A stretch of 64,000 bases of DNA from Saccharum officinarum (GCA_020631735.1 CM036223.1:8904191-8968190), one strand, 5' to 3'. Positions 34,600 through 47,893 are shown, counted from the first letter of the stretch. The notes: a model not told the origin generated them from the sequence alone. Numbers and translations are program-made.

Positions 34600-35942
34600 C
34601 TTCTTTTTTTTTTTGCGGGGAACAAGATTACAATCATCGTCTGAGATATCCCTAAGACCGGGTGGGGTTATAAGCCACCCCTCCACCAGGTTATCACGAG
34701 AAACTAGGCACGCACACTCATGAGCTAATCTATTACATTTCCGACTAATGAAAACCAAATCAAAAGCTTCAAAGCCCCGGCTGAGATCTTCCATCTGTTG
34801 CAAAATGGGATATCTCAGATTTTTGGCTTGTGCGGTTCGTCCATAGATTGACGAAGACTTGGCAGTCCGTCTCTAGCTGCAGCTTCCGCACGCCCCGCAT
34901 CCGCGCAAATGCCTGAGCTCGTTTAGGCAATGATCATTACCAGGCTGCCTTCCCTCCACACGATCTTCCATTTTCTTCTAGGAGTACCACACCAGAGGCC
35001 GCGTTCCGGTTCCAGGCGTGGAAGGATGCATCCCACATTACATTTAAACCATCCCGGAGGCGGCTTTTGCCAGGATCGCTGAGTGTTTGCCATGGCTGCA
35101 GCAGGCTTGGCCGGATGGAGTATCTGCCACAAATCAAAGGCAGTGTCAATAGCCCACTGAACTGCAAACTTCACCAGCACATCTCTTTCACCATGTCGTT
35201 TTTTGTTCCTAGACATCCACAGAGACCACATCCTGCATAAGACAACTGCTGCGCTCTTTGCTAGGAACACATCAGGATCAACTAGGTCTCTTGCCCATGT
35301 GACGGGGTGTAGCTGTGGCACACTGGCACCTTGACTCCAGTCATCATTCTCACTTGCGCCCAGAAGGCTTTTGCCACCGTACAGTCAAGCAAACCATGCT
35401 TGATGGACTCAGGGTGTGTTTAGTTCGCGAAATTTTTTGGTTTTACCTACTGTAGCACTTTCGTTTGTATTTGTCAATTAATGTCTAATCATGGACTAAT
35501 TAGGCTCAAAAGATTCGTCTCGTGGTTTTCTACCAAACTGTGTAATTAGTTTTTTTTTCCTCTACATTTAATGTTTTATACATGTGTCCAAACATTCGAT
35601 GTGACCGGGAATCTTGAAAATTTTTGGAAACTAAACATGCCCTCAACCTAAGCTCCCATTTGCCGTCGCTTCAATGTGTCGGTGATGAAGAACTCCTCTT
35701 GTAGGTAGATATCCATTCACCACCCGCCACCAAAAAACATGAACCTTAAGAGGCACACAAAGTCTCCAGATCCTCATCCATGTCGGGTCACCCGAAACTG
35801 ACGCCTGGTCAATCTCCCTCTGTTGACAATGATCACTACTGCATAATCGGTGAGCACTTCCAGTTTCCATATTAACTACTTTTACTGCCGCGATATGATG
35901 CATGGTCAGCGGTGCTGAAGAGTAGTAGCACAACCTTTCCAA
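34600..35942 (-). pseudogene. LINE zf-RVT/RNase H 3' end, arm 2 copy
   Basis: Mirror copy of 16480-17823 with the same frameshifts, the same A-rich tail (34602-34614 on this strand as t-run) and the same MITE insertion. The shared lesions show that they predate separation of the two arms. Confidence 0.78.
35412..35642. mobile_element. Tourist-like MITE, arm 2 copy
   Basis: Counterpart of 16780-17011, with the same ends and tca (tga on the other strand) on each side. It differs by one base in an A/T run. Confidence 0.75.
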
Positions 35943-37129
35943 TTAATGTTTAGCAAGAAAAGAAAGGCCAAAGGTATAGATGCGTGCGCAACAGAACCTT
36001 GACCTCAACAGTTTTATATTTGGTCATTCTATATTGGACAAATCTAGGTGGCTATCATGTGATCCTTTTCCAATTTATATCAGGGGCTAGGATATATCCT
36101 GGTTATTTCAAAAAGCATCCAAAGAGAGCTAGGGTGGTTGGCATGGGCTCACTTTCTGGAGACGGCAGTCCTGCAACTTAATTAATTCATTGTTTTGTTA
36201 CCTGCTTTCGACGACTCGGGGAGTCTTGTACTCTTTGCACGTCTTTCTTTAAAAATTAATCAGTATGGGCTTTGCTTTTTATTATTTCACACTGCTCTAG
36301 ACAAGATATGGTGAAAATGGTTCAACCATTGTGTTTCCAGTGTTAGAAATTTACATATGATTTTTTTGTCTCCCTCCTATATATAATATATTACGGTCAT
36401 AGCATCTTCCCTAGCAACTGGAGCTAATTTCTTCGTAATTTCCTTCACGCAAAACTGACTTGTCATTGGACGGTTATTGCATAGATTTTATACAAAAATT
36501 GCAGGTTTAGTTTGTTGAAGCTTATGTAGACATAATCTGCAATATTTTTGGTTCTAAGAATAAAATACTCGACAAAATCATAAACCCGACAAAATCAAAT
36601 CTGTGTTGGCACAAAGATAATTAACAAGTTACAATTGTTTCTATAGTAAGACAAAAATAAAAAAAAATCATGTTATGATACAAAGACAAATAACAAATCA
36701 TAAGTTTAGGCACCTGAAATATATGAGAAGTGCAAAAGTAAAGGTTAAGAAGGCCTGCCTGCTAGGGAGACTGGAACATAAGTGTTGATTTCCATATCTT
36801 GTACACATCATTGTGTTTCCTTTGTAAGGTTGTTTGCCATGGAAGTACTCATACTACGTATAGAGACGAGAAAGGAAATTAAACGCAGATGAGCATGAAA
36901 ACAAACCAACCCATACCCACACCTATCCAATTAAGCGCCAGCAGACTTTAGAAACCAAACCAAGCCACCCTTTGTGATGACTATGGTAGACTACAATAAA
37001 TATTGCTTTTTTCATGCATGCAAATATAATTTTCTGTGATTTCTATTTGGATTCGTTTCAATTTGTACAATAATTCACTGGCGGGAAATATAAACAATTC
37101 ACTTGCGGGAATATATGGCACCAAAATTT

Positions 37130-37415
37130 GAATTTTTAAAACAATTGGCGCTTTTCCAAACAAACCGCCTCTGGAAAACATATTCCAGAGGCGACGGGTT
37201 TATGTGAACCACCTGTGTAAAAGTTTTTACACTTACGGTTTACTTCAAGCAACCGACTGTGAAAAAGAGTTAACATGGGCGGTTGACCTAAGGGAACCAC
37301 CGGTGTAAATCCAATTAACACTGGCGGTTAACATAAATCAACCGCCGGTGAAAAAATGTTGACACTGGCGCATCTTAAATAACCGTCTATACTATTTTTC
37401 TTTTCCACTGGCCTT
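37130..37415. mobile_element. CACTA-like subterminal fragment, arm 2 copy
   Basis: Counterpart of 15010-15290 with the same alternating motifs and the cgcctctgga hairpin. The AT-rich 35943-37129 interval corresponds to 15291-16479 and shows no gene. Confidence 0.5.
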
Positions 37416-37833
37416 TCATACTGCTGGTGGGTTCAGACGCCAATAGAAATGGCTTTGAAACCACCCGTGCTGAGCTCGGCTGTAGTAGTGTGTACTATTG
37501 AATCCGAACCAATCCAACTCGACCAAGTTGTTAGATTTCAACCCATTCCACCAAATGGTTTCCCACGGAACTAAACAAGCATCTTGGCCGGGAAATTGTG
37601 CCCCCCCCCACACACACGCCACCACCACACCACCCACCAGCGTCCATGCCCGGCTTGTGTTTGGCTTGTCATTCAATAGCAGTTGGGAGCTAGTCAGGTC
37701 CAGTACCAGTTGGTTTGTCGATCGAGTCCCTGTTAGTTTGCCTTCTATGGTCTGTAAGAGCTCCAAGCTTTGTAGTATGAACTTTCTAATATATGGTGTG
37801 CTTGCTGTTTCCTATGGGTAGGATTTTCAGTCT

Positions 37834-38440
37834 TTGTTTAATTTCTGGAATGTCCGAGGCCTTGGCGATCACGAGAAATGTAGTGATGTCCATGCTGAAC
37901 TTCTATCTTCCTCCCCCACCTTGTTCTTCTCCAGGAAACTAAACTCTCAAATTTGGATAACTCCAAGCTCTTCTCTTTCATGCCGAAAAACCTCAACACC
38001 TACCGCGTCCTCCCTGCTGACGGCACTTCGGGTGGCCTGATCACTGCCTGGAACGACTCTCACTTCAGCTGCATGCACCGACTCTTTCAGCTCCACGAAT
38101 TCCCTAACTGTCTTGCTGTCTGAAAGATCTTCTGACCTTCGTCTCTGCATGACCAACATTTACGCCCCCTCCATTCCTGAACTCCGCCCCGCTTTCCTTG
38201 ATGAGATCAAAGAAATCACCCAGAAGACAACATTCCTTGGCTCATTTGTGGAGATTTTAATATGATTCGATATGCTTGTGAGAAAAATAACGAGAACTTC
38301 AGGTGCAATGAAGCTGAAGCCTTCAACGATTTGATCCATGACATCTGCCTTATCGACAATTAATGCTTGACGATTACTGACACACGATTGTGAGTATATG
38401 CGGAGATTGCATTCACTTCAATAGCCAAAATTTGTGAGGC
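37834..38440 (+). pseudogene. LINE endonuclease fragment, arm 2 copy
   Basis: Counterpart of 13985-14590 with the same broken endonuclease motifs (WNVRGLGDHEKC, NTYRVLPADGTSGG, CGDFNMIRY). The 37416-37833 and 38441-39988 intervals show nothing beyond the short direct repeat near 38945-39056. Confidence 0.75.
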
Positions 38441-39988
38441 ACATCCCGACAATGATCAAACTAGTACTCACTAATACAGGACAAGGATCTCCACATGGGA
38501 CAGCAGGGGCCTACGTGAACTCAACCAGCCCTTTTGCAGAATAGCTTACCTAGCTCCGGTGATGCGAAAGCAAGATGCAGGGACGGCATGTGTGTCAGCT
38601 ACACTAAGTGCTAGGGAGTTCATTCATCACAAAGATGATAGGGCCAAACTCAAAATAGTCCACTAGTCATCTGCTAATTTTTTTAATACTTCCAACATTC
38701 TGAGGATTACACAGGACATGTACTCACGACAACTTAACACTTCAGAGAACATGCTAACAACTTTACTGCATATATTACATCTTGCATGCTTATTACACAG
38801 CACACACTGACAGACTGTTTTGAATCTTTGAGGTATACATATCTACTGGAAAGGAAATGTACACGGCTGGACACCATCTGTATCCATACACTACTATTCT
38901 TCCGGTACCATTCAGACTTATGTGTTTTTACTGGATCTCAAGTGACCTGTCCTTTATAGAATGGTCGTTGAACACGCCACAGCTCATTCTTTCTGAATTT
39001 CAATGTGACGGGGTCAGCCCTGTCCTTTATAGAATGGTCATTGAACGGCCACAGCTCTCTCGGCACTGCATTCTTCTAATCTTCCAGTGCATAGCTACCG
39101 CCGAACAGCACAAAGCAAATTTCGCTCCAACACTTTTGCCTCTTCTAAACTAATCATCATTGCTGAAACTTGTACAGTTTTCCAGAGGTAACCAAATACC
39201 TCCTTGCTGGGACACCCACTTAACATTTTGCATCAAAATGAAATTGATCAATCATACACTGTTTCAGCATCCCAAAGTATTGATATCGCTGAATGGCACA
39301 CACTGTAATTCTCAAGATTGAACAAGTCTGCTCCCCACACACCTGACCTATCCTTCAGGGAACTTCGCCTACTTTTCTCTGAAGTTTCAGTGGGTACGAG
39401 CTAAGCTACTCTGTATGCCACAAATCTCTGGTCATTGAAGAAGTAACTCATGTATGCTTGCACTTCTACTGAATCATCACTCTACTGCTTTCTATTCTTT
39501 TACTGAATCAACCAAATGCTGACGGTGTAATACCACTAATGCCGGACATCCCTCTGATTCAATATTTCAGACACCTGCTACCTTTATAGCAGTCTGCCAC
39601 TTCTCTGTTTGAACTTGCATTTGTCAGCCACTGAAATTCTCTGCTCTCATCTTTACTCAATGTATTTGTTGTAATCTTCAGTCTATTTCTCGTCTCTGCT
39701 GCAACACAGTATCTCTGCATTAGTACTACTTTCAGACCTGCTACTGTACACCCCATGATCCCACGGCTCCATTTGCATGTTGCAAACTATACTGCAGCCA
39801 CTATTTCTTCCCTATCCAAACCTTCACATGGCAGCCACTAAACCTTCTTGCCTGTTATCACCACTCTGATTATTTATTGCAATTTGTAGGCCTTCTCCTA
39901 TACTAATTTGATGTATCCCAACTCTCAAACTGCAACTCAAAATCTCTGACTTTCTCTGAACTTTCAGATTTACTCGCTTTTACTGAAT

Positions 39989-40253
39989 ATGAAAGCCTGT
40001 GTAATCCTTCATAATATGATAGTGGAATATGAGAAGGAATTGGTTAGAGTTTCCTTGGATTCGAGTGTAAATCCAAGTGCAATTATAGTTCTCCCACCTA
40101 AAGTGTGTACAAGCGACAGCCGACAGCCCTAATCCATGTTTTGCAGAGGTGCTTCGGAGGAATTCCGCAATCAAAGCTCAGCCAACACATAGGCAACTCA
40201 AGAAGGATCTAATCGAGCACATATGGCAGCGCTATGGAAACAAAGAAACTTAG
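39989..40253 (+). pseudogene. PIF/Harbinger transposase C-terminal fragment, arm 2 copy
   Basis: Counterpart of 12171-12435: MKACVILHNMIVEYE, the same frame change, then KKDLIEHIWQRYG and a stop at 40251-40253. Confidence 0.7.
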
Positions 40254-40821
40254 ATTAAAATTGTTGCAATTATATACAATATTTGATTTATATTGATGGT
40301 TTTTAGAAGAAATATTGTAATCATGTTCATCTTATTATCTTATTTATGTTTGATTCACTATCAAATAGCAATGCAATGATATACAAAATGGTATTCATTG
40401 ATCTTAGCTATATACAACGCATTAAAGAGTTTGCAGACAGAGAAACAAACAGTCCATTGTATGATCTGTCTTTTGTACATGCCTCATTGCAAAATGCAAC
40501 CTTATGCGTCCATTCTTCTGTAGTCCTCGTCTTGTGTATTCTACTCTCATTAGTTACACCTCTTCTTCATTGCCTCCTCTAATCTTCACACTCTTCTGGG
40601 AACCTCCAACCTTTTCGTAAGTTGCTTACCCTTCACCCTTGACGGGAGTCACTTTTCTATTCACAGTTACGTATAGTGCTCGCCTTTTTTGGGGCGGTAT
40701 AGCTGTGGCCTCCATTTTGGCCTTCACCATGGGGCATTTCACCCCCCTTGTGAAGCTGTCCAGGTGGCAATGGCGATGAGGTAACGGTGGCAATGGTGAT
40801 GAGATTGATAACTCAGCCGAC

Positions 40822-40966
40822 CAGTGGCGGAACCAGGGGGCCATTCATCCCCCTTGCCCCTCCAATTTTTTTTTGATTAACACCCTACTGCAGCCATTGC
40901 AGCAGTAAGCATTTTCAAGTGAAGAAGTTGTTGAAGGTGATGTATCCAGTTTTTTTTCCGCCACTG
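40822..40966. mobile_element. CAGTGGCGGA MITE, arm 2 copy
   Basis: Counterpart of 11453-11599, two bases shorter because of homopolymer differences. Confidence 0.55.
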
Positions 40967-41133
40967 GAGAAGACAATGACACAGTACCGCCGCTGTCGAA
41001 CCCATGCCATCGGCATTGGCGTAGCGCCGGCGTGGCTACCAGATGTGCCCGAGCTGGTGAAGGTTGCAGTGGAGGCGTAGTGAGCTCCAAGATACACGAA
41101 CGCAATAGCTTGAAGAGGGATGAGTTGAGAGTA

Positions 41134-42410
41134 CTACTACAGAAAACTTAACCGAGGCGGGTAGGCCAACCATCTCCGTCAAAAGGTCACGGTTCATCGG
41201 GCCTTAACGGAAACGGTTGGCCAACCGCCTCGGATAATGAAAATAAAAAACAAAAAAAGCCCAAACCTGGCTAGAAACCGTGTCTGGGCCTAGATCTAGG
41301 CAGCTACCAGTAGCATCACGCCGCCGCACCATCGATCCACACCATGGTGCCGCGTCGTCGGATCCGCCACCGGGGAGCGCAGTTCGCCACGCCGCCAGAT
41401 CCGTCGCCAAAGAGCTCCTCCTCGTCGGATCCGGGTACCTCCAAGCCGGATCTATCGCGGATCGAAGCAACCAATGTCGGGGAGGATGCCACGACGCCGG
41501 ATCTGCCGTCGGAGGGCTCTACCTCGCCGGATCGAATAGCTGCAGCGCCCCTCCACCGAATCCACGACAAATCAAGCCCGCCGCCACGCACCACCACAAG
41601 ATCGAGCCCGCGCCACCACCACCAAGCTCGCACTGCCACCACTTAGCTCGCGTCGGGAGGACCTCGATCTCGTCGTTGCCGCTGCCGCCTGCTCGAAGGA
41701 AGAGCTTGCTGTGCGAAGGAGGAGCTCGAAGGAGAAGCCACCGCTGCTGGGCCCGCGCGCGAGGAGAGGCCGCCGCCACAGACGAGCCTGCGCGCGAGGC
41801 CTCTGCCGCCACTACGTCGGGAGATGCAGGGAGAGCGGGTGTGCCATGCCAGGAGAGGGAGGGAGAGCTGGTGCGCCTCGCCAGGATAGGGAGGGAGAGT
41901 GGGTGCACCGCACGCCCTCTGAGGGAGGGAGGGAGAGTGGGTGCGCCGCGCTGTCTGAGGGCCGAGAGAGAGAGAGAGAGAGTGAGGGCTGAGAATGAAA
42001 CCCTAACTCCCGTATATATACGATGAGTGTGATATCGGGCTGAGATGGGCTACATGCTGGGCTACCATTTTTGGAGGCGAGCATTTTAGTGTGCCCGCCT
42101 CCGTTAATAGATTAATCGAGGCGGGCAGCATAAGGCGCCCGCCAAGGTTAATTTTGATTAGCCGAGGCGGTTGTTTAAGGCGACCACCTCGGTTAATATA
42201 TTAATGGAGGCGGTTGCATTAGGACATCCGTCTCGGTTAATCGATATTAACTGTGGTGAGCATCTTATGTTGCCCGCCTTAGTTAATGATTAACCAAGGC
42301 GGTTGCTAGGCCGGCTGCCCTGCCACGAATAACCAAGGCGGGCAGCCGGCCCAACCGCCTCCGAGGCCAATTTCAAAATGTCTCTCAAAAGATTTTTTTT
42401 GTAGATGTAG
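41134..42410. mobile_element. CACTA-like element with GC-rich interior, arm 2 copy
   Basis: Counterpart of 10008-11285. It holds more substitutions relative to arm 1 than the gene does, including several amino-acid changes in the 248-codon frame (41280-42026), yet that frame stays open. The TATA-like tatatatacgat and CT/GA-rich leader are preserved near 41960-42022. Confidence 0.6.
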
Positions 42411-43232
42411 TAGGATGGAAATGAAAAGTGAGTTGAGAGGACGTAGATGTAGCTTGGAAATAAAAGTGAGTTAAGAGTACCCAGATGTATTAGATGCTTG
42501 GAAACTAGGTATATGCAACGTAATCTGACAGAACTACATGCCAGTACTCGTTAATAGTAATCTCACTATCATGCGCATGCAGGACTGAAATGACACAAGA
42601 ACATGCTGATGGTCCCATTACCGGATTTAATAAGAGAAACCGGCAAATTTCTTTACTCAACGATAGTCATATTCCGCATAAGTTATCATAATAACAAATT
42701 TAAGCCAGCATGGAACGGGCAACGGCAAGAGCAGATTTGTCACAACTTAAGGGATCGCTAGTCCTCCATAATTCATTGATCAATTCCAAAGGATAGATCC
42801 ATGCATTGGTACTGGAAAGCCAGGAAAGTGGTCCCTTCTTCCTTCTCCGTTCCGCCTCGAGCACATCCATCCAAGGATGCGTATGTATTTTCCCGCCCCA
42901 CTCTCCATTTTTTGTGGTCATGTTTCACAAAAATGCTTTGCTTGGTCTTTGAAGAATGGACATGATCCCCTTGCTTTAAGGTGGGTAACTAGCATTCTTT
43001 TGAATTTGTAGCTTGTTTTGTTGGTAATATTATTTTTATTTATTCTCATGCTTGTTCTTTTTCCATTTAGATAGCATTTTTCTGAATTCTTCGTAAAGGC
43101 ATCCGAATTTTGGTGAATTCATTTTTTTCCTGAATTCTTATAAAGTCATCACCATTTATTTTATATTTTTTGACTGACAAAAAGTTTTCTATTTGCTTGC
43201 ATTGAGAAATAAAAATGCTGCCACTACAAACC

Positions 43233-43728
43233 TAAGGATGGCAACGGGTCGGGTTCGGATCGGGTGGAGTCTCCGTGCACCCAAAACCAAAACCCGAAGT
43301 CGAAACCCAAACCTGAACTGAACACCGATTCTGGTGGAAATCCATCACCAAAACCAAACCCGTGGATACCCGAAACCCGAACGGATATCCGAAACCCGAA
43401 TGGATACCCGAAACCCGCGGATAAAAATACACATATTCACATGTATAAATAAGAGGCAACAAATAATAAATATTTTCATGAGTCAATTTTGAATAGATTT
43501 AATAATCTAAGTAAATAAGTTATTATTAGCATATTATAAAACATGAGTTTTTATTCCAAATGATTTATGTCGGATATCCATTGGATATCCACGGGTGGAA
43601 AACTAAACCTGAAACCGAACCCGATACCAAACCCGAAAACCGTAGGTGAGAAATCATCTCCAAACCCGAACTCACAGGACCCGAAACCCGCGGATATCCG
43701 CCCCGAACCCGATCCGCTGCCATCCTTA
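43233..43728. mobile_element. hAT-type element 2, arm 2 copy
   Basis: Counterpart of 8689-9184 with intact ends and both 8-bp duplications (tacaaacc at 43225-43232 and 43729-43736). The 42411-43224 interval corresponds to 9193-10007 and shows no gene. Confidence 0.85.
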
Positions 43729-44164
43729 TACAAACCTCGAGTACGAGTCCAAATTTGCAGGACTTAACGATTGCTAGCTTGCTAGTAATGTCTTCTTCTC
43801 GCCCCAAAACAAATATAAATATTTGTGGTTTCACTGTAAGTCAAATTATTCCAACTGTACAAAGAAGAGTATTAACACCTATCACAAAAAATTAGTAAAA
43901 TATAGAAAATATATTTAATAATAGGTTGGCTAGTGTTTATTTAATATCATAAATACTATTAGGCCATGTTTGGTTCCTAGAAATCGAGAGGAATTAGAAA
44001 GTAAATCTAATAATAAATTGAAAAGCATTTTTAAGATATTGGTTTCAATTCGTAGGATGGGATCCAAACAGATCTTTAATGTTTTTTTCTAAAAAATTAG
44101 TCAAACTTATATGATATTTGGACAAAATTGGTGAAAGTTAACTCCCTTGTTGGTGCGCCATCAC

Positions 44165-44675
44165 TAAGGCTGGTAAACGAGCCGGCTTGGCTCGGCTCGG
44201 CTCGGCTCGTTCTGGCTCGTTAGGATAACGAGCCAGCTCGGCTCGGCTCGTTATCTTAACGAGCCAGAAAGCCAGCTCGGCTCGGCTCGTTACGAGCTCG
44301 AGCTGGCTCGTTAGGCTCGCGAGCCAGGAAAAAAAATACAAAATATAATATTTGTATTTATCTAAAGCATAAAAATATTAATAATATAAAAATAATATAT
44401 TCAATAGCTTTAAATCGAATAAAATATTCATATGAGCTAACATATTATCTATTTGTGAAGTGCAAAATATGAAGTAATACAAAACTAATATAAGTTACGA
44501 TGATTTTTTCTCTAAAACTACGGCTCGTTTGGCTCACGAGCGGCTCACGAGCCGGCTCGAGTTAGCTCGTTATAGCTAACGAGCTAAAATCCTGGCTCGG
44601 CTCGGCTCGTTATCCTAACGAGCCGAGCCGAGCCAGCCACGAGCCGAGCGAGCTAACGAGCTTCGAGTTTTTCGT
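44165..44675. mobile_element. hAT-type element 1, arm 2 copy, one end deleted
   Basis: Counterpart of 7723-8252. The end at 44165 and its duplication (gccatcac, 44157-44164) are intact. At the other end the terminal 9 bp, the second duplication and about 36 bp of flank are missing and replaced by cc at 44676-44677. This could be a footprint of aborted excision or an unrelated deletion. Arm 1 retains the complete structure, so the loss is specific to arm 2. Confidence 0.82.
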
Positions 44676-44677
44676 CC

Positions 44678-46061
44678 AGGACCGGGGCCTAGTTTGTCTG
44701 GTTGCACGCCGTTGAAGCCAAGACAAGGACGGGCCTAAAGGACAGTTCATACAGGCCCAGGAGTACTCGACAATTTAGCCCAAAGATATTCATAGATTTA
44801 AGGAAAGGGCCCAATAGCCAACACTAGCATAGCACTACTGAGGCACAGGCCCCGACTCGCTGCCTCCGATCCAACCTCCGTCGCCACCGGCTACCGCTAG
44901 CTAGCTGCCGAGAAATTGCGCGCGAAGAAGACCAGCCTTCAGACCTCCAGGCAGCCGGGCGTGGCGGCACTCCATCAGCAGTCCGCCCCTGCGCCCCAAC
45001 GCCACGCGCTTCCGCATGAATCTTGGGATCGGCCATGCATGAACGGTTAGCCCGTGATCCACTTAGCCACTTAGCCACATAATAAAAATTATTTGATTAT
45101 TAGAAGTCCAAAGGGTATGTTTGGAATATGTTTGGGATGATTAGGTTGTTATTAGACGTTTCTGCAGTGCGTATTACCTTATGTTTATTTTTTCCCAGCA
45201 TCCATGCAGAGTGTTGATACAATTTCGCATTTTGTTTCCACTCTCTGTACCTACATGAATAGACCCAACACGAATGCTATCGGTGAACACGACAAAATCA
45301 CCTTGATTGTCTCTTGGCCAGAAACAAGCGACAAGTGAGGGTTGTTGTTCTAAAAGTTTTCTAAGCAAACTATAGAAGATATGATGTGTGCTAAATGTTC
45401 TTCTAATCATGACAGAGGCACACGTCCTCACTACAACGACGAGCACATCTACGGGCCGAGGGCAGAGCGGGAACTATGGCACGGCCTCTGCTCCGTCGTG
45501 CTCCATCGAAGCCAATGACAAAAAGTGGAGTAAGTTGCTGCTTCGTGGCCATAATTTGGACTGTTAATGAATTACTTGGATGGTTATGATTTGTGAATTG
45601 CATTTGTTAGTTGTTGAGCTAACCAGCTAAGCTTGACTAGTAGATGTTGGAATTGGAGGAGAAACTCTAGTTTGATGCAGTGTTCTATCATTTTTCTAAT
45701 GCACGAAATTATGATGAACCACATTTGGGGGGGGGGTTCGTGTATAAATCTTTCTGGATCTTTTTTTTTGCTAAGTGGCTAATTTTTCCAGTCTGTTCTT
45801 TGACTCTTTTGGAATGAAATGAATCGTTCCTAGCACATAATTATAATCTCAAGATAGAGTTTCTCATTTGAGTCAATGAACCTGCAGTACAAATTTGCAA
45901 AGCATTAATCAGAAATTAATCTCTTGTTTGTTCTAATTGTAGGATTGGAGCAAGCACTAACATCCTATTTTTGGATATAGTTGGCGGACTTTAAGTGTAG
46001 TCACCTTTAGTCTCATTCTTCTTTCCTCGTCTTGTGTGTTGTACTATCCTCCTCAGTTACT
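44678..46061. other. Outer part of arm 2, no recognised gene
   Basis: Counterpart of 6294-7678, with the same GC-rich tract (44840-45050) and poly-G run (near 45727-45736). No domain is visible. Confidence 0.35.
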
Positions 46062-47877
46062 CCTCAGTTACCGTTTCGCCTGTACATTTTGCTAAAGAGA
46101 CCCTGTGTTTTTCAATTATGTAACCCGCAGTCCAAAGCGTATTCCAGAATCGTGTATTATCCTTTTGAAAGCGTAGTTTGATCTCAGTTAAGTCAAAATA
46201 CGTTTTCAGCTATTTACAGTTATGCCACTGAGTTTGTTTTAGTCATAATTTATCCGTTTTAACTCCGATTTGACCTGTTCAAATTGTGTTAGGTTTGTAT
46301 TTACGAGCTCTACATGTTAGTAGAACTGTTCAGTATGTTTGTGATATTTTATTTTCGAGTTTGAATTAAAGTAATTACTTTTCTATAGGAAATCTTCGTA
46401 AATTCATAACTTCGTCGTTTTAGCTTCATTTTTCGTGATCTTTGCGTCTGTGTGATCCTAGCGAGTTGTAGATTCGTTTTAAAAACTTTTTATCTTATTT
46501 TATTACTGTTGGTGTACTGTTCTAATTTTAGTCTTGTTTGTTTATGCATGATTGTTCTGGATGAATGTTGTTGCTATTGTTGATCGAGTATAGACGGTGA
46601 GCAATTCGTTGGAGATCAGGAGTTTTTCTACGAACAAGATCACCAAGACCAGTTTGAGCAAGGCAAGTATAGCATGGGATTATCCTTGTTGTCCTATTCA
46701 CATTAAGCAATTAATATCATTATGCATATATTCCTGGTTAAGGATGACTTAGTGTTGATCTTATTCCTTGATACCTATTATATTGCATGGATTAGTATTG
46801 CTAGTGCTCAACATGAACTATGATCATGTAATTTGACTAATGGAATATGCAATAAATACTAAAAGATGATTTTTATTACTGTAAAAGGGTACTAGAGCAT
46901 GGGGTTATTTTGGTGCTCTCGTTACTCTCCATAAGGACTTATCTGTAAGCGAAAATCCAGGATTTACAGTACAACTGTGAGGGCTAAAATGGCTCTGGCT
47001 TTAGTCATATAGAAGGACCTTTTCTAGCTTGTTAGTGGTATTCCTTTATGGCGTAAGAATGGCTTGACGAATCGGATATAGTGCGGCCTCTGTCCTCATG
47101 AGTATAGGCTGCGTGTTATTGTGCCATTTGGAAGGGGGCTCTACATCTGTTTGCCGAGTGAAATCTAATGGCCCTAACTTGTTAGACGAACCATCGAAAG
47201 ACTTCATAGTGTTTCCCTGCCTGCTCACCTTGGAAGTGTTTTGGGAGTAATTAACTCGGGCATATGGGCAACATGACTCACAGTGAAAGTGTACAACCTC
47301 TATAGAGTGTAAAACTGTTATAACAGCCGTGCTCACGGTCACAAGTGACCTTGGACCCTTATGGAATAGTTGATCATTCATAATGAGTATGTTTTTGCTA
47401 TTCGTTAATCATTTCACATGGATCATATGTTTATTGTTACATTGAGACACTTTGATATTATTGATTTACTAAAATAATGCTAATTAAAAGCTACATGCTG
47501 ATAAACCTATGTTATGCCTTTGAGCCTCATGAACCCCATGTTACACTTGTTGAGTACGAGATGTACTTACGCTTGTTTATTTTTCTTACTTGGATAAAAA
47601 TCTCGGATGAGTAACAGATGGTGCAAGTAGTGACTACTTCTACTTTCCTGAAGATTACTAGACTTGCAGTCAACCAGTCAATGTGCCTGTGAATGGAGCT
47701 ACCATGAGAGTTTTACATTTTACTTCCGCTACATTATTGTAAAGACTATGTGATAATAATCGTGATGTAATAACATTTATGATGATACATCATTTATAAT
47801 TTGTTAACTTATGTGTGATTGATCTCTGGGAACACATAAGAATATGCACTCTATTTGGTCGTTAAATGGGTGTGACA
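46062..47877 (+). mobile_element. 5' LTR of a second long-LTR element, 5'-truncated (LTR3)
   Basis: The LTR ends gggtgtgaca at 47877, three bases before a tRNA-iMet-type primer binding site, so it is a 5' LTR in plus orientation. The beginning (expected tgtcacaccc) and the GC-rich leader are missing: sequence starts abruptly at the edge of arm 2. It contains a predicted internal exon at 46594-46662 and an acceptor at 47617/47618, in the same arrangement as LTR1 and LTR2. Confidence 0.75.
46594..46662 (+). other. Predicted LTR-internal exon, 69 nt (LTR3)
   Basis: Acceptor-like gtatag|acgg at 46593/46594 and GC-type donor aag|gcaagt at 46662/46663, open in phase 1-1, with an acidic peptide (GEQFVGDQEFFYEQ). 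Splicing to cag|atgg at 47617/47618 keeps the frame open (GASSDYFYFPEDY) to TAG at 47659-47661. It is shorter than the 159-nt exons of LTR1 and LTR2. Confidence 0.38.
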
Positions 47878-47880
47878 AAT

Positions 47881-47893
47881 TGGTATCAGAGCT
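47881..47893 (+). other. Primer binding site, initiator tRNA-Met type
   Basis: tggtatcagagct, three bases after the LTR end, is the usual plant retrotransposon PBS complementary to the 3' end of initiator tRNA-Met. Confidence 0.85.

Larger units (their letters stand above)
32640..46061 (-). repeat. Arm 2 of the large inverted repeat (13.42 kb)
   Basis: Reverse complement of 6294-19783 along its full length. The inner end is the junction with the Tekay LTR at 32639/32640. The outer end at 46061 meets a truncated long LTR. The sum of paired coordinates drifts from 52423 at the inner end to 52355 at the outer end, so the net length difference is 68 bp. Fifty-one of these come from one deletion-replacement at 44675-44678. 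Confidence 0.95.

Noticed and set aside
6294..46061. The inverted repeat as a viral, plasmid or plastid-type inverted repeat
   Set aside because: Contents are nuclear grass transposons and a spliced gene; there are no plastid, rRNA or viral genes.
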